DNA of 31,909 nt from Croceibacterium_A sp035555595 (GTDB lineage: Bacteria; Pseudomonadota; Alphaproteobacteria; Sphingomonadales; Sphingomonadaceae). Position 1 is the first letter of the stretch, and each line of letters starts with the position of its first letter. Where the stretch lies: NCBI GenBank assembly GCA_035555595.1, contig DATMGK010000083.1, positions 1 through 31,909 of the forward strand. Direction: 5' to 3'. The notes beneath the pieces were generated by a model that ran no database searches, had not been told where the DNA came from, and saw only the letters and a list, made by a program, of their open reading frames with translations. The position numbers and the translations under genes were made by a program. Below, piece by piece: positions 24,228-31,909 of this stretch.

Positions 24228-24260
24228 TGCGAAATTATCGCATATCCGAAAAAATATGCG
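24228..24260. promoter_or_regulatory. Overlapping inverted repeats upstream of the gallate dioxygenase gene
   Basis: TGCGA-N5-TCGCA (24228-24242) is a perfect 5-bp inverted repeat with an AT-rich centre. It overlaps a second pair, CGCATAT-N8-ATATGCG (24239-24245 with 24254-24260). Both lie about 100-135 bp upstream of the dioxygenase start and downstream of the SWIB terminator. The first has the T-N11-A shape of LysR-type boxes (TGCGA...TCGCA), so I infer an operator for an aromatic-responsive regulator encoded elsewhere. Confidence 0.5.
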
Positions 24261-24274
24261 GCGCAGATATGAAA

Positions 24275-24309
24275 AGGCGGGCGAAGCGCCATAGCCGCTT
24301 CGCCCGCCT
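24275..24309 (-). terminator. Intrinsic terminator of the SWIB gene
   Basis: A perfect 14-bp stem, AGGCGGGCGAAGCG (24275-24288) with CGCTTCGCCCGCCT (24296-24309), surrounds a 7-base loop. On the minus strand the stem is followed directly by TTTTC. It lies 40 bp beyond the SWIB stop and so should end that transcript before the gallate dioxygenase promoter region. Confidence 0.85.
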
Positions 24310-24348
24310 GATACCCCATTCGTCGCAGCGTGAAGCTGCGGGCGAGGG

Positions 24349-24600
24349 TCAGCTGAGGTGCTTGGACACCGCCGCCGTCATCGCGAACATGGAGATCTGA
24401 TCCTTGCCGATCACCGCGCCGAGCTTCCCATCAGGGTTGATCTGACGCTTGTCCTTCTGGTCCTGAAGGTCATTCGCCTTGATGTATTCCCACACCTTCG
24501 AAGTCACCTGGGCGCGGGTCATCGGACCCTTACCGATCAGGTTCTCAAGATCTCCCGACAAAGTAACGGGCTTGTTCAGCGCGTTGTTCTTAGCGGCCAT
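24349..24600 (-). CDS. SWIB/MDM2 domain protein
   Basis: This 83-aa protein is essentially one SWIB domain: LNKPVTLSGDLENLIGKGPMTRAQVTSKVWEYIKANDLQ leads into DKRQINPDGKLGAVIG and a final helix SMFAMTAAVSKHL. In eukaryotes the fold occurs in chromatin remodellers. Stand-alone bacterial copies are common in sphingomonads and chlamydiae, and their role is unclear, perhaps in DNA topology. A good ribosome binding site (GGGAG) precedes the ATG, and a strong terminator follows 40 bp after the stop. The gene is compact and probably well expressed. It lies 36 bp downstream of the PEBP-family gene and may be co-transcribed. Confidence 0.9.
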   Translation of the reverse strand: MAAKNNALNKPVTLSGDLENLIGKGPMTRAQVTSKVWEYIKANDLQDQKDKRQINPDGKLGAVIGKDQISMFAMTAAVSKHLS

Positions 24601-24636
24601 TTGTATTCTCCCTTTTCAAAAAACGGCGACGCCGGG

Positions 24637-25236
24637 TTAAATTCCGTCGTCGTCTTCCCAATCGAGATCGTCACCCTCACTCCGGGCATAAGTACCTGTA
24701 AGCACAGCGGCAGACAGGACATGCCCCTCCATCGCCTCGATCAGGTCGCCGCGAGTGGCACCTGGCATCAAATCCAAGGAAATGTCGAGGGCGAAGAGCT
24801 GAAATGCATAATCGTGCGGTTCGTCCCCAATAGGAGGCGCCGGCAGCAACCATTCAGAGTTGCCGAAAGAATTCTTGCCCACGCGCGGCGGCGTTTCACC
24901 TTCGAGCAACTGGCCGCGCTGCGGGGCAAGGCCCCAGACAAGCCAGTGGCAGAACGGTTCCGCTCCCGGCGCATCGGGATCTTCCACGATGAGGACGAGT
25001 TCAGCCGCACCCGTTGGCGGTGCGCTCCATTCCAGCGGGGGCGCGACGGCATCTTCCTCGTCAGCGGTAAAGCTGGGGTCGAGTTCTTCGTTGTCGGCAA
25101 AGGCGGCCGAGCGGATCGAGAAACCATCGCGGCCGAGCAAGTCACCTGAGCCAAGACGGGCGACCGCAAGCCGGGCATGGCCTTCCCTTGCGTGACCCAG
25201 AGCTTTGACGAGCCAATCGGGAACACTGTCGAGCAT
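24637..25236 (-). CDS. YbhB/YbcL-type PEBP family protein
   Basis: This 199-aa protein belongs to the phosphatidylethanolamine-binding/Raf-kinase-inhibitor-like family. An N-terminal extension of about 50 residues precedes the domain (about 55-185), with PPLEWSAPPTGAAELVLIVEDPDAPG (where DPDAP is the family signature), FCHWLVWGL and a late YAFQLFALD strand. The usual GxHR/GGHHY-type pocket sequence is altered. The C-terminus is acidic (EGDDLDWEDDDGI). There is no signal peptide, so it is probably cytoplasmic. The ligand is unknown. The N-terminal stretch VPDWLVKALGHAREGHARL could be an amphipathic helix. Confidence 0.85.
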   Translation of the reverse strand: MLDSVPDWLVKALGHAREGHARLAVARLGSGDLLGRDGFSIRSAAFADNEELDPSFTADEEDAVAPPLEWSAPPTGAAELVLIVEDPDAPGAEPFCHWLVWGLAPQRGQLLEGETPPRVGKNSFGNSEWLLPAPPIGDEPHDYAFQLFALDISLDLMPGATRGDLIEAMEGHVLSAAVLTGTYARSEGDDLDWEDDDGI

Positions 25237-25441
25237 GGCGGCCTTCGAAGTAATTTACGCTTTAACGAGAGCGCGCGTGTGCCAACCGCCCGAGCGAATG
25301 GCAAGGGAGGGAAGCGTCCTTTCTGTCGAAGGATTACGGTTAACGCGTTAACATCCACAGTGATGTGCCAAGCGAGGCATCTCGGCCTTGCATACGGGGA
25401 ACCTGCGAAATAGCCTTCCAACAGGTGGGGAGGGCAGGGTT

Positions 25442-26902
25442 TTGGCATATCTCGGTTTTTCAGCGCGGGCGCGGAATCTGGCACTGAGCGCGGGATGCGC
25501 GGCATTGCTGGCTGCATGTGGAGGGGGCGGGGGAAGTGCCTCGTCATCCGGCACGGTCACGCCGACGCCCACGCCGGCTCCCACATCAGCCTGCGCTCTG
25601 ACCGCGCGGAAGAGCTGGGCGCTATCGCAGTTGCAGGAATGGTATCTGTTCCCCGACCTGCTCAACTCATCAGCCAATGCCGCGGCTTATTCCACGATAG
25701 ACGATTACATCGACGCGCTGGTCGCCCCGGCGCGGGCGCAATACCGCGATCGGTACTTCACTTACCTGACATCGATAAAGGAAGAGGATGCCTATTACGG
25801 CGAGGGGGAAACCGCCGGTTTCGGCATTCGCTTCGAACTCGATCCTTCGCAGTATCGCCTTTATGCCAGCGAGGTCTTTGAAGGCACCCCGGCGCTAGCC
25901 GCCGGGATCGACCGGGGCAGCGAAATCCTGCAGATCACCATACCCGGGGGGAGTGCGCGGAACGTCAGGGATATCCTGATCAGCGGCGGAACCCCGGCTC
26001 TGGTAAATGCTCTGGGGCCGGATACGGCTGGCACTACCCGCGTTGTAAAATTCCGCACCAGCGCGGGCGAGGAGCGCACCGTCAATCTGGCGAAGGCCGA
26101 CTACAAGCTGGATCCCGTATCCGACATATATGGTGCGAAGATCATCACGGATGGCGACAAGCAGGTCGGTTACATCAACCTTCGGACCTTCATCGACACG
26201 GCAGCGCCTGATCTGCGCGCCGCCTTCGCCGCCTTCAAAGCGCAAGGCGTGACGGAGCTGATCATCGACTTGCGCTATAACGGTGGCGGGCTGATCTCCA
26301 TCGCGGCGCTGATGGGCGATCTGATGGGCGAAGGGCGCGGCGGGCAGGTGTTCAGCCAGATCACGCTGCGCGAAAGCAAGGCCAACCTCAATTCCGCCTA
26401 TCTGTTCGAGCCCACGTCGGAATCGATCACACCCACGAAAGTCGCCTTCATCGCCACCGGATCCACGGCGTCGGCCAGCGAATTGGTGATTAACGGCATG
26501 GTGCCTTACCTGGGCACGAACATGGCGCTGATCGGAGGCAATACTTACGGCAAGCCGGTGGGCCAGATGGCGTTCGACCGGGAAGCCTGTGACGATCGTC
26601 TGCGAATAGTCGCTTTGAAGGTGGAAAATGCCGATCAGCAGGGCGAATATTACAGCGGCCTTGCCACCACGGTTCCGACGACTTGCCGCGCCAGTGATGA
26701 CATCACCTATCAGCTCGGCGACCCGGAGGAAGGCATGGTGCGGGCCGCGCTCGATTATCTGGGCGGGCGGAGCTGCTCGCCGATCCTGACGGCCAGCGCG
26801 ACGGCATCGGTAGGGACGGTCAGATCACAGGCGGCGCGTGTGCCGTTGACCCGCGACATGCCGAGAAGCGCCCCTCAGCACGAATTGCCGGGCGCTTTCT
26901 GA
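25442..26902 (+). CDS. S41 family peptidase, lipoprotein
   Basis: This 486-aa protein of the C-terminal processing peptidase family has a lipoprotein signal peptide ending LLAAC, a Gly/Ser then Thr-Pro linker (TVTPTPTPAPT), a degenerate PDZ-like region (about 110-205) and the S41 core. Catalytic Ser is in GSTASASELV and the candidate Lys in GGNTYGKPVGQ; IIDLRYNGGG is the conserved core strand. The start TTG at 25442 is supported by GGGAGGGCAGGG just upstream and places the signal peptide correctly; an earlier TTG at 25388 would add 18 odd residues. It should act at the cell envelope on unfolded protein tails. The gene is monocistronic and converges on the DODA gene 13 bp away. Confidence 0.9.
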   Translation: MAYLGFSARARNLALSAGCAALLAACGGGGGSASSSGTVTPTPTPAPTSACALTARKSWALSQLQEWYLFPDLLNSSANAAAYSTIDDYIDALVAPARAQYRDRYFTYLTSIKEEDAYYGEGETAGFGIRFELDPSQYRLYASEVFEGTPALAAGIDRGSEILQITIPGGSARNVRDILISGGTPALVNALGPDTAGTTRVVKFRTSAGEERTVNLAKADYKLDPVSDIYGAKIITDGDKQVGYINLRTFIDTAAPDLRAAFAAFKAQGVTELIIDLRYNGGGLISIAALMGDLMGEGRGGQVFSQITLRESKANLNSAYLFEPTSESITPTKVAFIATGSTASASELVINGMVPYLGTNMALIGGNTYGKPVGQMAFDREACDDRLRIVALKVENADQQGEYYSGLATTVPTTCRASDDITYQLGDPEEGMVRAALDYLGGRSCSPILTASATASVGTVRSQAARVPLTRDMPRSAPQHELPGAF

Positions 26903-26915
26903 AGGCGCTGTGGTT

Positions 26916-27716
26916 TCAGTCGAAACGGAAAGCCGAGACCGCGCCGCCAAGAACTACTTCGTTGTAGGTGCGTGTGCCGCGTGCTGGCGAAGCGCCTGCC
27001 GCGACCATGAGGGGTATCAGATGCTCTTCACGCGGATGGCACAGGCGGGCGAAAGGGGCGGCTTCCCATCGTGAAAGGCGTTCACGCCGTTCGGCAGCAT
27101 CGCTTTCAACGGCTTCTGTCAGCCAGTTATCGAACTCTCTCGACGGTTGTTCCACGCGGGGATCGCCCATGGCCCGCAGATTATGGAAGCTCATGCCAGA
27201 GCCGATCACCACAACCCCTTCATCGCGCAAAGGCGCGAGCGCTGCGCCTGCCGCGAGGTGCGCCGCCGGGTTCAGCGAATGATGGAGAGACATCTGCACC
27301 ACGGGAATATCGGCATCGGGAAACGCCACCTTCAGCGGAACAAACACCCCGTGGTCATAGCCGCGCGTGGCATCTGTAGCGGCCGGCAAGCCTGCTGAAC
27401 GGATCAGTTCCGCGCCACGCTCCGCAAGCCAGGGTGCGCCCGGTGCGGGCCAGGTTATCTGGTAAGTTTCCGGCGGGAAGCCGTAATAATCGTAGATCAG
27501 GCCCGGCCGTTCCGCCGCCCCGAACGTGAAAGCCTGTTCCTCCCAATGCCCTGAAATCACCAGAATGGCTGTGGGGCGCTGGGACAGGGTAGAGGGAAAT
27601 TCCCGCAGGAATGTTTCCATCCGGGTCCACATTCCCTGAGGATCGGGCATGAAGAAACAGGGCCCGCCGCCGTGGGGAATAAATACGCTTGGCTGACGGC
27701 TGATGTCGCCCGTCAC
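26916..27716 (-). CDS. DODA-type class III extradiol dioxygenase
   Basis: This 266-aa protein matches the 4,5-DOPA-dioxygenase-like (YgiD) family of class III ring-cleavage enzymes. Metal-binding candidates are H15 (FIPHGGGP), H57 (SGHWEE) and H178 (GSGMSFHNL), with catalytic H122 (YDHGVFVPL) and HPREEHLIPL near 225-234. Substrate is open: bacterial members include enzymes for small catechols and some with no known substrate. The start overlaps the stop of the upstream lipoprotein gene by 4 bp. It lies 2.8 kb from the gallate dioxygenase, but the two proteins share only the LigB fold and are not recent duplicates. Confidence 0.9.
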   Translation of the reverse strand: MTGDISRQPSVFIPHGGGPCFFMPDPQGMWTRMETFLREFPSTLSQRPTAILVISGHWEEQAFTFGAAERPGLIYDYYGFPPETYQITWPAPGAPWLAERGAELIRSAGLPAATDATRGYDHGVFVPLKVAFPDADIPVVQMSLHHSLNPAAHLAAGAALAPLRDEGVVVIGSGMSFHNLRAMGDPRVEQPSREFDNWLTEAVESDAAERRERLSRWEAAPFARLCHPREEHLIPLMVAAGASPARGTRTYNEVVLGGAVSAFRFD

Positions 27717-28162
27717 GGCGCTTCCGGGCCTTCGAACGGGTGGATATCACTCCACGCGCAGCCGTTGCGGGTTTCGCCACCGATCTTGAGAACAACGGCG
27801 AAGGGGTATGTCCGGTCAGACATACCGTCGCTGCATTGCGAAGGGGTGGCCGTCATCACCAGACTGGCGCCGTTCAATTCGCCGTTGAATGAAAGGCCGC
27901 CGCGCCCGGCGAATCGTTCGACCTTGATCGTTTGGCCGGACTCATCCTCTGGCGTGGTATAAAGCAGCGATCCGTTGGCGACCTGCCCGCCCCAGAACGG
28001 TTCCGTACCGATGAAGCGCAGCGTCTCCGCTTCAGCAATTTCCGCATAAGGGTGTGAATCCCCTGCCGGAATATTGGCAGATGACGTTCCATCACCGGAA
28101 TCCGAATGGCACCCGGTCAAAACGAGCATTGCGGCGATGGTTAACGATCGGCATGATGTCAT
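27713..28162 (-). CDS. Small lipoprotein (COG3650-like)
   Basis: This 149-aa protein has a lipoprotein signal peptide (MTSCRSLTIAAMLVLTGC, lipobox LTGC). The mature domain has FIGTEPFWGGQV and the late CSDGMSDRTYPFAVVL with a second Cys further on (GCAWSD). I recognise this pattern (TEPFW, CSDGMSD-x-x-YP) from the unnamed COG3650 group, whose function is unknown. A disulfide between the two late cysteines is plausible in the periplasm. I chose the ATG at 28162 because it begins the signal peptide; a longer frame adds 13 residues. It overlaps the DODA gene by 4 bp, so the two are co-translated. Confidence 0.8.
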   Translation of the reverse strand: MTSCRSLTIAAMLVLTGCHSDSGDGTSSANIPAGDSHPYAEIAEAETLRFIGTEPFWGGQVANGSLLYTTPEDESGQTIKVERFAGRGGLSFNGELNGASLVMTATPSQCSDGMSDRTYPFAVVLKIGGETRNGCAWSDIHPFEGPEAP

Positions 28163-28231
28163 AGCAAACCAACCCTTCGCCGTATTCGGACGTTCCCGCA
28201 AGCGGCGGAATCAAGTGTGAGGCTGGGGCAT

Positions 28232-28684
28232 ATGGGGAGACGCACGCGAACACCCTTTCCGGGCGTAGCAGCGCTCGCCACCATTGTGGTGGCGGGCGGC
28301 GTGGGGCTGGGTCTGGTAATTTCAACAATCGTCGATTCGGAAATGAAGCGGCCTGCGGATATCGCCGCGAAAACGCCGGACCGTGCGAATGCCGAACTGG
28401 CGGCGAATGTCTGGCCCGATGAAGCCGTGACGCGCGAACATCCGTCCGGCGAGATCATGGCGATTTTTGACTATGCCGACCCCGTCGATTCCGGATGGGA
28501 TATGCCGGAAGATGTCGCCGCCATCGAACCGTTGGCGTCAGAAGACGTACTGAACGCAGCATCGAATGCGGAAGCCGCAGCGGCCGCAGTGCAGAAAGCT
28601 GCGGCAGAAACCGCGCCCGCCACGGCCAGCGAAAGCGCGCCGCAGGGTCGCAAGTCTGCCCTCGTTCAAAGCGGCCTGTATTGA
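28232..28684 (+). CDS. Small membrane-anchored hypothetical protein
   Basis: I do not recognise this 150-aa protein. A basic N-terminus (MGRRTRT) leads into one hydrophobic helix (about 10-32), then a hydrophilic region with IFDYADPVDSGWDMPED around 80-96, and an Ala/Glu-rich tail of low complexity (about 105-140). The topology suggests an inner-membrane anchor with a disordered outer or inner tail. The ATG at 28232 has GAGG nine bases upstream; a GTG at 28217 would add five residues. It lies directly before ntrY on the same strand and may be co-transcribed with it. Confidence 0.65.
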   Translation: MGRRTRTPFPGVAALATIVVAGGVGLGLVISTIVDSEMKRPADIAAKTPDRANAELAANVWPDEAVTREHPSGEIMAIFDYADPVDSGWDMPEDVAAIEPLASEDVLNAASNAEAAAAAVQKAAAETAPATASESAPQGRKSALVQSGLY

Positions 28685-28733
28685 TTTCCGAGTAATTCTC
28701 CCCCGCTTTTCGTAACCGAGTAACCAAAACCTC

Positions 28734-28770
28734 TTGCATTGCTGCAACAGCACCGTTGTAATGTTGCAAC
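28734..28770. promoter_or_regulatory. Repeated TGCAAC/GTTGCA elements at the ntrY start
   Basis: TTGCA-N4-TGCAA (28734-28747) and the perfect 8-bp palindrome GTTGCAAC (28763-28770) lie within 40 bp upstream of the ntrY ATG, with GTTGTA between them as a third partial copy. No Shine-Dalgarno is visible. I infer an operator or mRNA structure controlling ntrY; the elements are short and AT-neutral, so chance is possible. Confidence 0.35.
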
Positions 28771-28771
28771 G

Positions 28772-31000
28772 ATGGCTTTTACCCCTGAGCCAGGGTCGCA
28801 GATTGCGCGCCGTGTTCCCCGCTGGTGGCGGCGGGCGCTTGTCGCATCCCGTCGGCTGAATCTTTTCCGCGCTCTGGAAGTCATGGCAGCGGCCGCGCTG
28901 GTGGTCATGCTGGCAAGTTCCTACCTCGTGCTGGCCGGTTCACCCGATCCGTCCGCGCCCAGCAAGCCTGTTCCTTCCGCGCAGGCAGCCGCCATGCTGG
29001 TGGGCACTCTGATCCCGGCGCTGGGCCTGATCGTGTTGGCGGGGCGGCGTCTTGCCATTCGCCGGGCAGGGGGGACGGGTGCCCGCCTGCATGTGAAGCT
29101 GGTGTTCTTCTTCTCGCTGGTGGCGGCGATTCCGACGCTGCTGGTCGCGGTATTCGCCAGCGTGCTGTTCCAATCCGGAATTGGCTTCTGGTCCAATTCG
29201 CGCGGCATTCTGGAAAACGCCAACCTGCTGGCGCGCGGGTATTACGAGCAGGCGCAGGAAGATGTTCGGCTGGAAACGGCGACAATGGCCGACGACATCC
29301 GCGATTATCTGCGCCAAGGCAGCATGGCGAGCGCGGATTTCTCGGACAACTACGGCTATCAGGCCGTCTATCGAAACCTGAGCGAGAGCGCGATCCTGCA
29401 GCAGACCGACGATGGCAGCATGCACATCGTCGCGATCGTCGACCCGGCGGAAGACGGAACGCGGGAACGCATAACGCAGGACACTCTCGATCGCCTGCAA
29501 GAAGGCGAAAAGGTGGTAATCACCGGCAGCCTGCAACGTATCGAAGCGATCACCGCGATCGATCCGGCATCCCGCCTCTACCTCTACAATGCGCGCGAAG
29601 CTGATCCACAGGCGCTGTCGCTCTATCGCAGCGCGGGAACGGTGCTGAAGGATTACGAGGGGCTGGCCGAGCGTGCGCGCAAGCTGCAGCTCAATTTCAA
29701 CCTGATGCTGTTCGGCGTTTCTCTGGCGCTGGTGGGACTAGCCGTATGGTTCGCGCTGCGTTTCGCCGACCGTCAGGTCAAGCCGCTGGCAGATCTGGTC
29801 ACGGCGGCGCGCGAGGTGGGCAGCGGTAACTACGCGCTACGCGTCGCCGGTCGTACCGGAACGGACGAGATCGGGCTGCTGAACCGGGCGTTCAACCGCA
29901 TGACCGCGCAGATCGAGCGGCAGACGGATGCGCTGATCGGCGCCAACCGCCAGTTGGCGGAACGCCGCGCTTTCATCGAAACGGTGCTGCAGTCGATCAC
30001 CGCCGGTATTATTTCGGTCAATCCGGAAGGCCAGATCGTACTGATGAACACCTCGGCACAGCAGCTTCTGCTGGGCAAGACAGGCCCGACGCCGCTGGGG
30101 CTGGAGCTTGAGGGAGCCGCACCGCAAATCGCCACCCTTGTTCGCAGCGGGGCGAGCAGCGGCATCGTGCAATATAGCAAGGACAGCGAATTGCTGACCC
30201 TTGCGATAAAAGTCGCGCCCGTAACCGAAGGGCACGTCATCACATTCGAGGACATTACGCGGCAGCTGCTGGATCAACGGCAGGCGGCATGGTCCGACGT
30301 TGCACGCCGCATCGCCCACGAGATCAAGAACCCGCTGACTCCGATCCAGCTTGCCGCGGAACGGATAAAACGTCGCTATCGCAAGCAGATCGAGCAGGAT
30401 GGCGAACTGTTCGAGGAACTGACAGCGACGATTATCCGGCAGGTGGGCGACCTGCGAAAGATGGTAGATGAGTTCTCCTCTTTCGCTCGCCTGCCCAAGC
30501 CGGTTTTCCGGCAGGAGGACGCCGTCGATCTGGTGCGCCAGGCGATGTTCCTGCAGGAAGTAGGGCACCCCGAAATCGTCTACACCTTCAGCTCAAGCGG
30601 GCCGATCGATCCCATCGCCTGTGACCGTCACCAGTTCGGTCAGGCGATGACCAACGTACTGAAGAACGCGGCCGAAGCGATCGAAACCCGCGCACGGCAG
30701 TCGGGAGCGGATTTCCGGGGACGGATCGAGGTTTCGGCCGAAGCTGATGAGCGTTTCCTCACAGTCTCCGTCACCGATAACGGCATCGGCCTGCCGCAAG
30801 GTGGGGAAACGATCCTCGAACCCTATGTGACGACGCGGGAAAAGGGCACCGGCCTGGGCCTCGCGATCGTGAAGAAGATCGTGGAAGAGCACGGAGGGGA
30901 AATCAGTTTCACCCCTGCGCCGGGCAGCGGCGCGCGCGCGACCCTGCGCTTTGCCCGCGATCCGCTCGCTTCGGGTGAAGGGAGCGAGGCCGCAGAATGA
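28772..31000 (+). CDS. ntrY: Membrane sensor kinase NtrY
   Basis: This 742-aa histidine kinase pairs with NtrX in nitrogen and redox control. Four membrane helices are seen (about 35-57, 71-92, 107-134, 307-331), with a large periplasmic loop between the third and fourth. HAMP (about 332-385) and PAS (about 398-495) follow. The phospho-acceptor is H516 in ARRIAHEIKNPLTP. The ATPase domain has N box NVLKNAAEAIE, G1 DNGIGLP and G2 GTGLGLAIV. The ATG at 28772 is preferred over a TTG 11 codons upstream, though neither has a clear ribosome binding site. In many alphaproteobacteria ntrYX follows ntrC directly; here it is about 6 kb away. Confidence 0.95.
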   Translation: MAFTPEPGSQIARRVPRWWRRALVASRRLNLFRALEVMAAAALVVMLASSYLVLAGSPDPSAPSKPVPSAQAAAMLVGTLIPALGLIVLAGRRLAIRRAGGTGARLHVKLVFFFSLVAAIPTLLVAVFASVLFQSGIGFWSNSRGILENANLLARGYYEQAQEDVRLETATMADDIRDYLRQGSMASADFSDNYGYQAVYRNLSESAILQQTDDGSMHIVAIVDPAEDGTRERITQDTLDRLQEGEKVVITGSLQRIEAITAIDPASRLYLYNAREADPQALSLYRSAGTVLKDYEGLAERARKLQLNFNLMLFGVSLALVGLAVWFALRFADRQVKPLADLVTAAREVGSGNYALRVAGRTGTDEIGLLNRAFNRMTAQIERQTDALIGANRQLAERRAFIETVLQSITAGIISVNPEGQIVLMNTSAQQLLLGKTGPTPLGLELEGAAPQIATLVRSGASSGIVQYSKDSELLTLAIKVAPVTEGHVITFEDITRQLLDQRQAAWSDVARRIAHEIKNPLTPIQLAAERIKRRYRKQIEQDGELFEELTATIIRQVGDLRKMVDEFSSFARLPKPVFRQEDAVDLVRQAMFLQEVGHPEIVYTFSSSGPIDPIACDRHQFGQAMTNVLKNAAEAIETRARQSGADFRGRIEVSAEADERFLTVSVTDNGIGLPQGGETILEPYVTTREKGTGLGLAIVKKIVEEHGGEISFTPAPGSGARATLRFARDPLASGEGSEAAE

Positions 31001-31043
31001 TCCGCCCGACCAATAGCATCGTGTTTCAAGTGGAGTTGAGTTG

Positions 31044-31909
31044 ATGGCCCTCGATATTCTCGTCGTCGATGACGAGCAGGACATTCGCGAACTCGTCGCC
31101 GGTGTGCTGAGCGATGAAGGCTACGAATGCCGGACCGCCGGCGACAGCACCAGCGCGCTGCGGATGATAGACGAGCGCCGGCCCAGCCTGGTGCTGCTGG
31201 ACGTATGGCTGCACGGCAGCCCGATGGACGGCCTGGAAGTGCTGGACGCAATCAAGGAGCGTGAGCCCCAGTTGCCGGTCATCATCTTTTCCGGCCACGG
31301 CAATATCGACACGGCCGTATCCGCAATCGGGCGCGGTGCGGCGGATTTCATCGAGAAACCGTTCGAGGCGGAGAGGCTGTTGCTGCTGGTCGGCCGCTCA
31401 ACGGAAACTGAGCGCCTGCGTCGTGAGAACGCCCGCCTGCGCGAAGGGTTTGGTTCCGCGGAGGAATTCACCGGCAATTCCGCCGCGATCAACACTGTTC
31501 GCGCCACATTGAAGCGCGTGGCGAACACCGGCAGCCGCGTGTTGATTACCGGTCCGGCGGGGGCAGGCAAGGAAGTGGCCGCGCGCCTGCTGCATAGCTG
31601 GAGCCCGCGTGCCGACAAGGCTTTCGTCACCGTCAATTCGGCGCGTATCACCTCCGAACGGTTCGAGCAGGAGCTTTTCGGCGAGGAAGCGGACGGCAAC
31701 CTGGTGCGCGCGGGCCTGTTGGAAATGGCCGATGGCGGCACCCTGTATCTCGACGAGATCGCCGACATGCCGTTGAGCACGCAGGCGCGGATACTGCGCG
31801 TGCTGACCGATCAGAGCTTTGTGCGGGCAGGGGGCAATCGCCAGATCAGGGTGGATGTGCGAGTTGTTTCTTCCACCGCGCGCGACCTTGAAAAGGAAAT
31901 AGCCGAGAA
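31044..31909 (+). CDS. ntrX: Response regulator NtrX, cut by window end
   Basis: The first 288 residues are present. The receiver has acidic D9-D10 and phospho-acceptor D53 (LVLLDVWL), with the SGHGNIDTAV and FIEKPF stretches typical of NtrX. The AAA+ domain begins near 140. Its Walker A reads GPAGAGKE, Walker B is GTLYLDEIADMP, and sensor I is VVSSTARDL. The loop that carries GAFTGA in NtrC-type activators is missing: ELFGEEADGNLVRAGLLEMA is about 4 residues shorter at this point than the same stretch of NtrC. Sigma-54 contact is therefore unlikely. The ATG at 31044 follows GGAG at suitable spacing, 43 bp after ntrY. The C-terminal Fis-type DNA-binding domain lies beyond the window. Confidence 0.94.
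   Translation, partial: MALDILVVDDEQDIRELVAGVLSDEGYECRTAGDSTSALRMIDERRPSLVLLDVWLHGSPMDGLEVLDAIKEREPQLPVIIFSGHGNIDTAVSAIGRGAADFIEKPFEAERLLLLVGRSTETERLRRENARLREGFGSAEEFTGNSAAINTVRATLKRVANTGSRVLITGPAGAGKEVAARLLHSWSPRADKAFVTVNSARITSERFEQELFGEEADGNLVRAGLLEMADGGTLYLDEIADMPLSTQARILRVLTDQSFVRAGGNRQIRVDVRVVSSTARDLEKEIAE

Noticed and set aside
22867..27716. The two extradiol dioxygenases as one aromatic degradation cluster
   Set aside because: They lie in separate transcription units with unrelated genes between and belong to different subfamilies, so a shared pathway is not supported.

Overview
The window looks like chromosome of a GC-rich alphaproteobacterium, most likely Sphingomonadales (Erythrobacter/Novosphingobium type). 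I infer this from the fused ispDF gene, the dusB-ntrB-ntrC and ntrY-ntrX blocks, the order mreB-mreC-mreD-mrdA-rodA, and a DesB-like gallate dioxygenase. No database search was possible.

Region 1-6345 is an accessory island with a defence character, reaching to the 3' end of a tRNA-Lys gene. It starts inside a decayed type I restriction subunit (hsdR) that has lost helicase motif VI and its frame. A stub of a YgjP-like metallopeptidase follows. Next comes an intact-looking two-gene CBASS: a CD-NTase overlapping by 4 bp a two-helix membrane effector of the Cap15 type. A dense cluster of inverted repeats separates it from a convergent Fic protein (DUF4172-Fic-winged helix) whose upstream region carries repeated 10-mers. 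A divergent serine-recombinase operon with three small genes, one a CxxC/CxxCH zinc-finger protein, ends 13 bp from the tRNA. CBASS genes appear less GC-rich than the rest.

Region 6359-20312 is core chromosome. On the minus strand mreB, mreC, mreD, mrdA and rodA form the rod-shape elongasome cluster, with the tRNA downstream. On the plus strand are mutL (endonuclease type) and a small lipoprotein. Then come a NYN-domain protein and a beta-carbonic anhydrase (minus), lipA and ratA/COQ10-like (plus), cinA/pncC and ispDF (minus), and dusB (plus), which leads the ntr operon.

Region 19293-31909 is the nitrogen-regulation locus dusB-ntrB-ntrC and ntrY-ntrX, split by about 6 kb. The inserted block holds a gallate dioxygenase with an inverted-repeat-rich promoter region, a SWIB protein with a strong terminator, a PEBP-family protein, an S41 peptidase lipoprotein, a second class III extradiol dioxygenase (DODA family), a lipoprotein and a small membrane-anchored protein. 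NtrX runs off the window end and lacks the GAFTGA loop that its neighbour NtrC keeps (as GSFTGA).

No stretch longer than about 220 bp lacks a gene. The longest gaps (4591-4796, 12211-12390, 24127-24348) hold the repeats described below or, for 12211-12390 between divergent mreB and mutL, nothing I can name beyond their presumed promoters. I found no CRISPR array, rRNA or intact insertion sequence.
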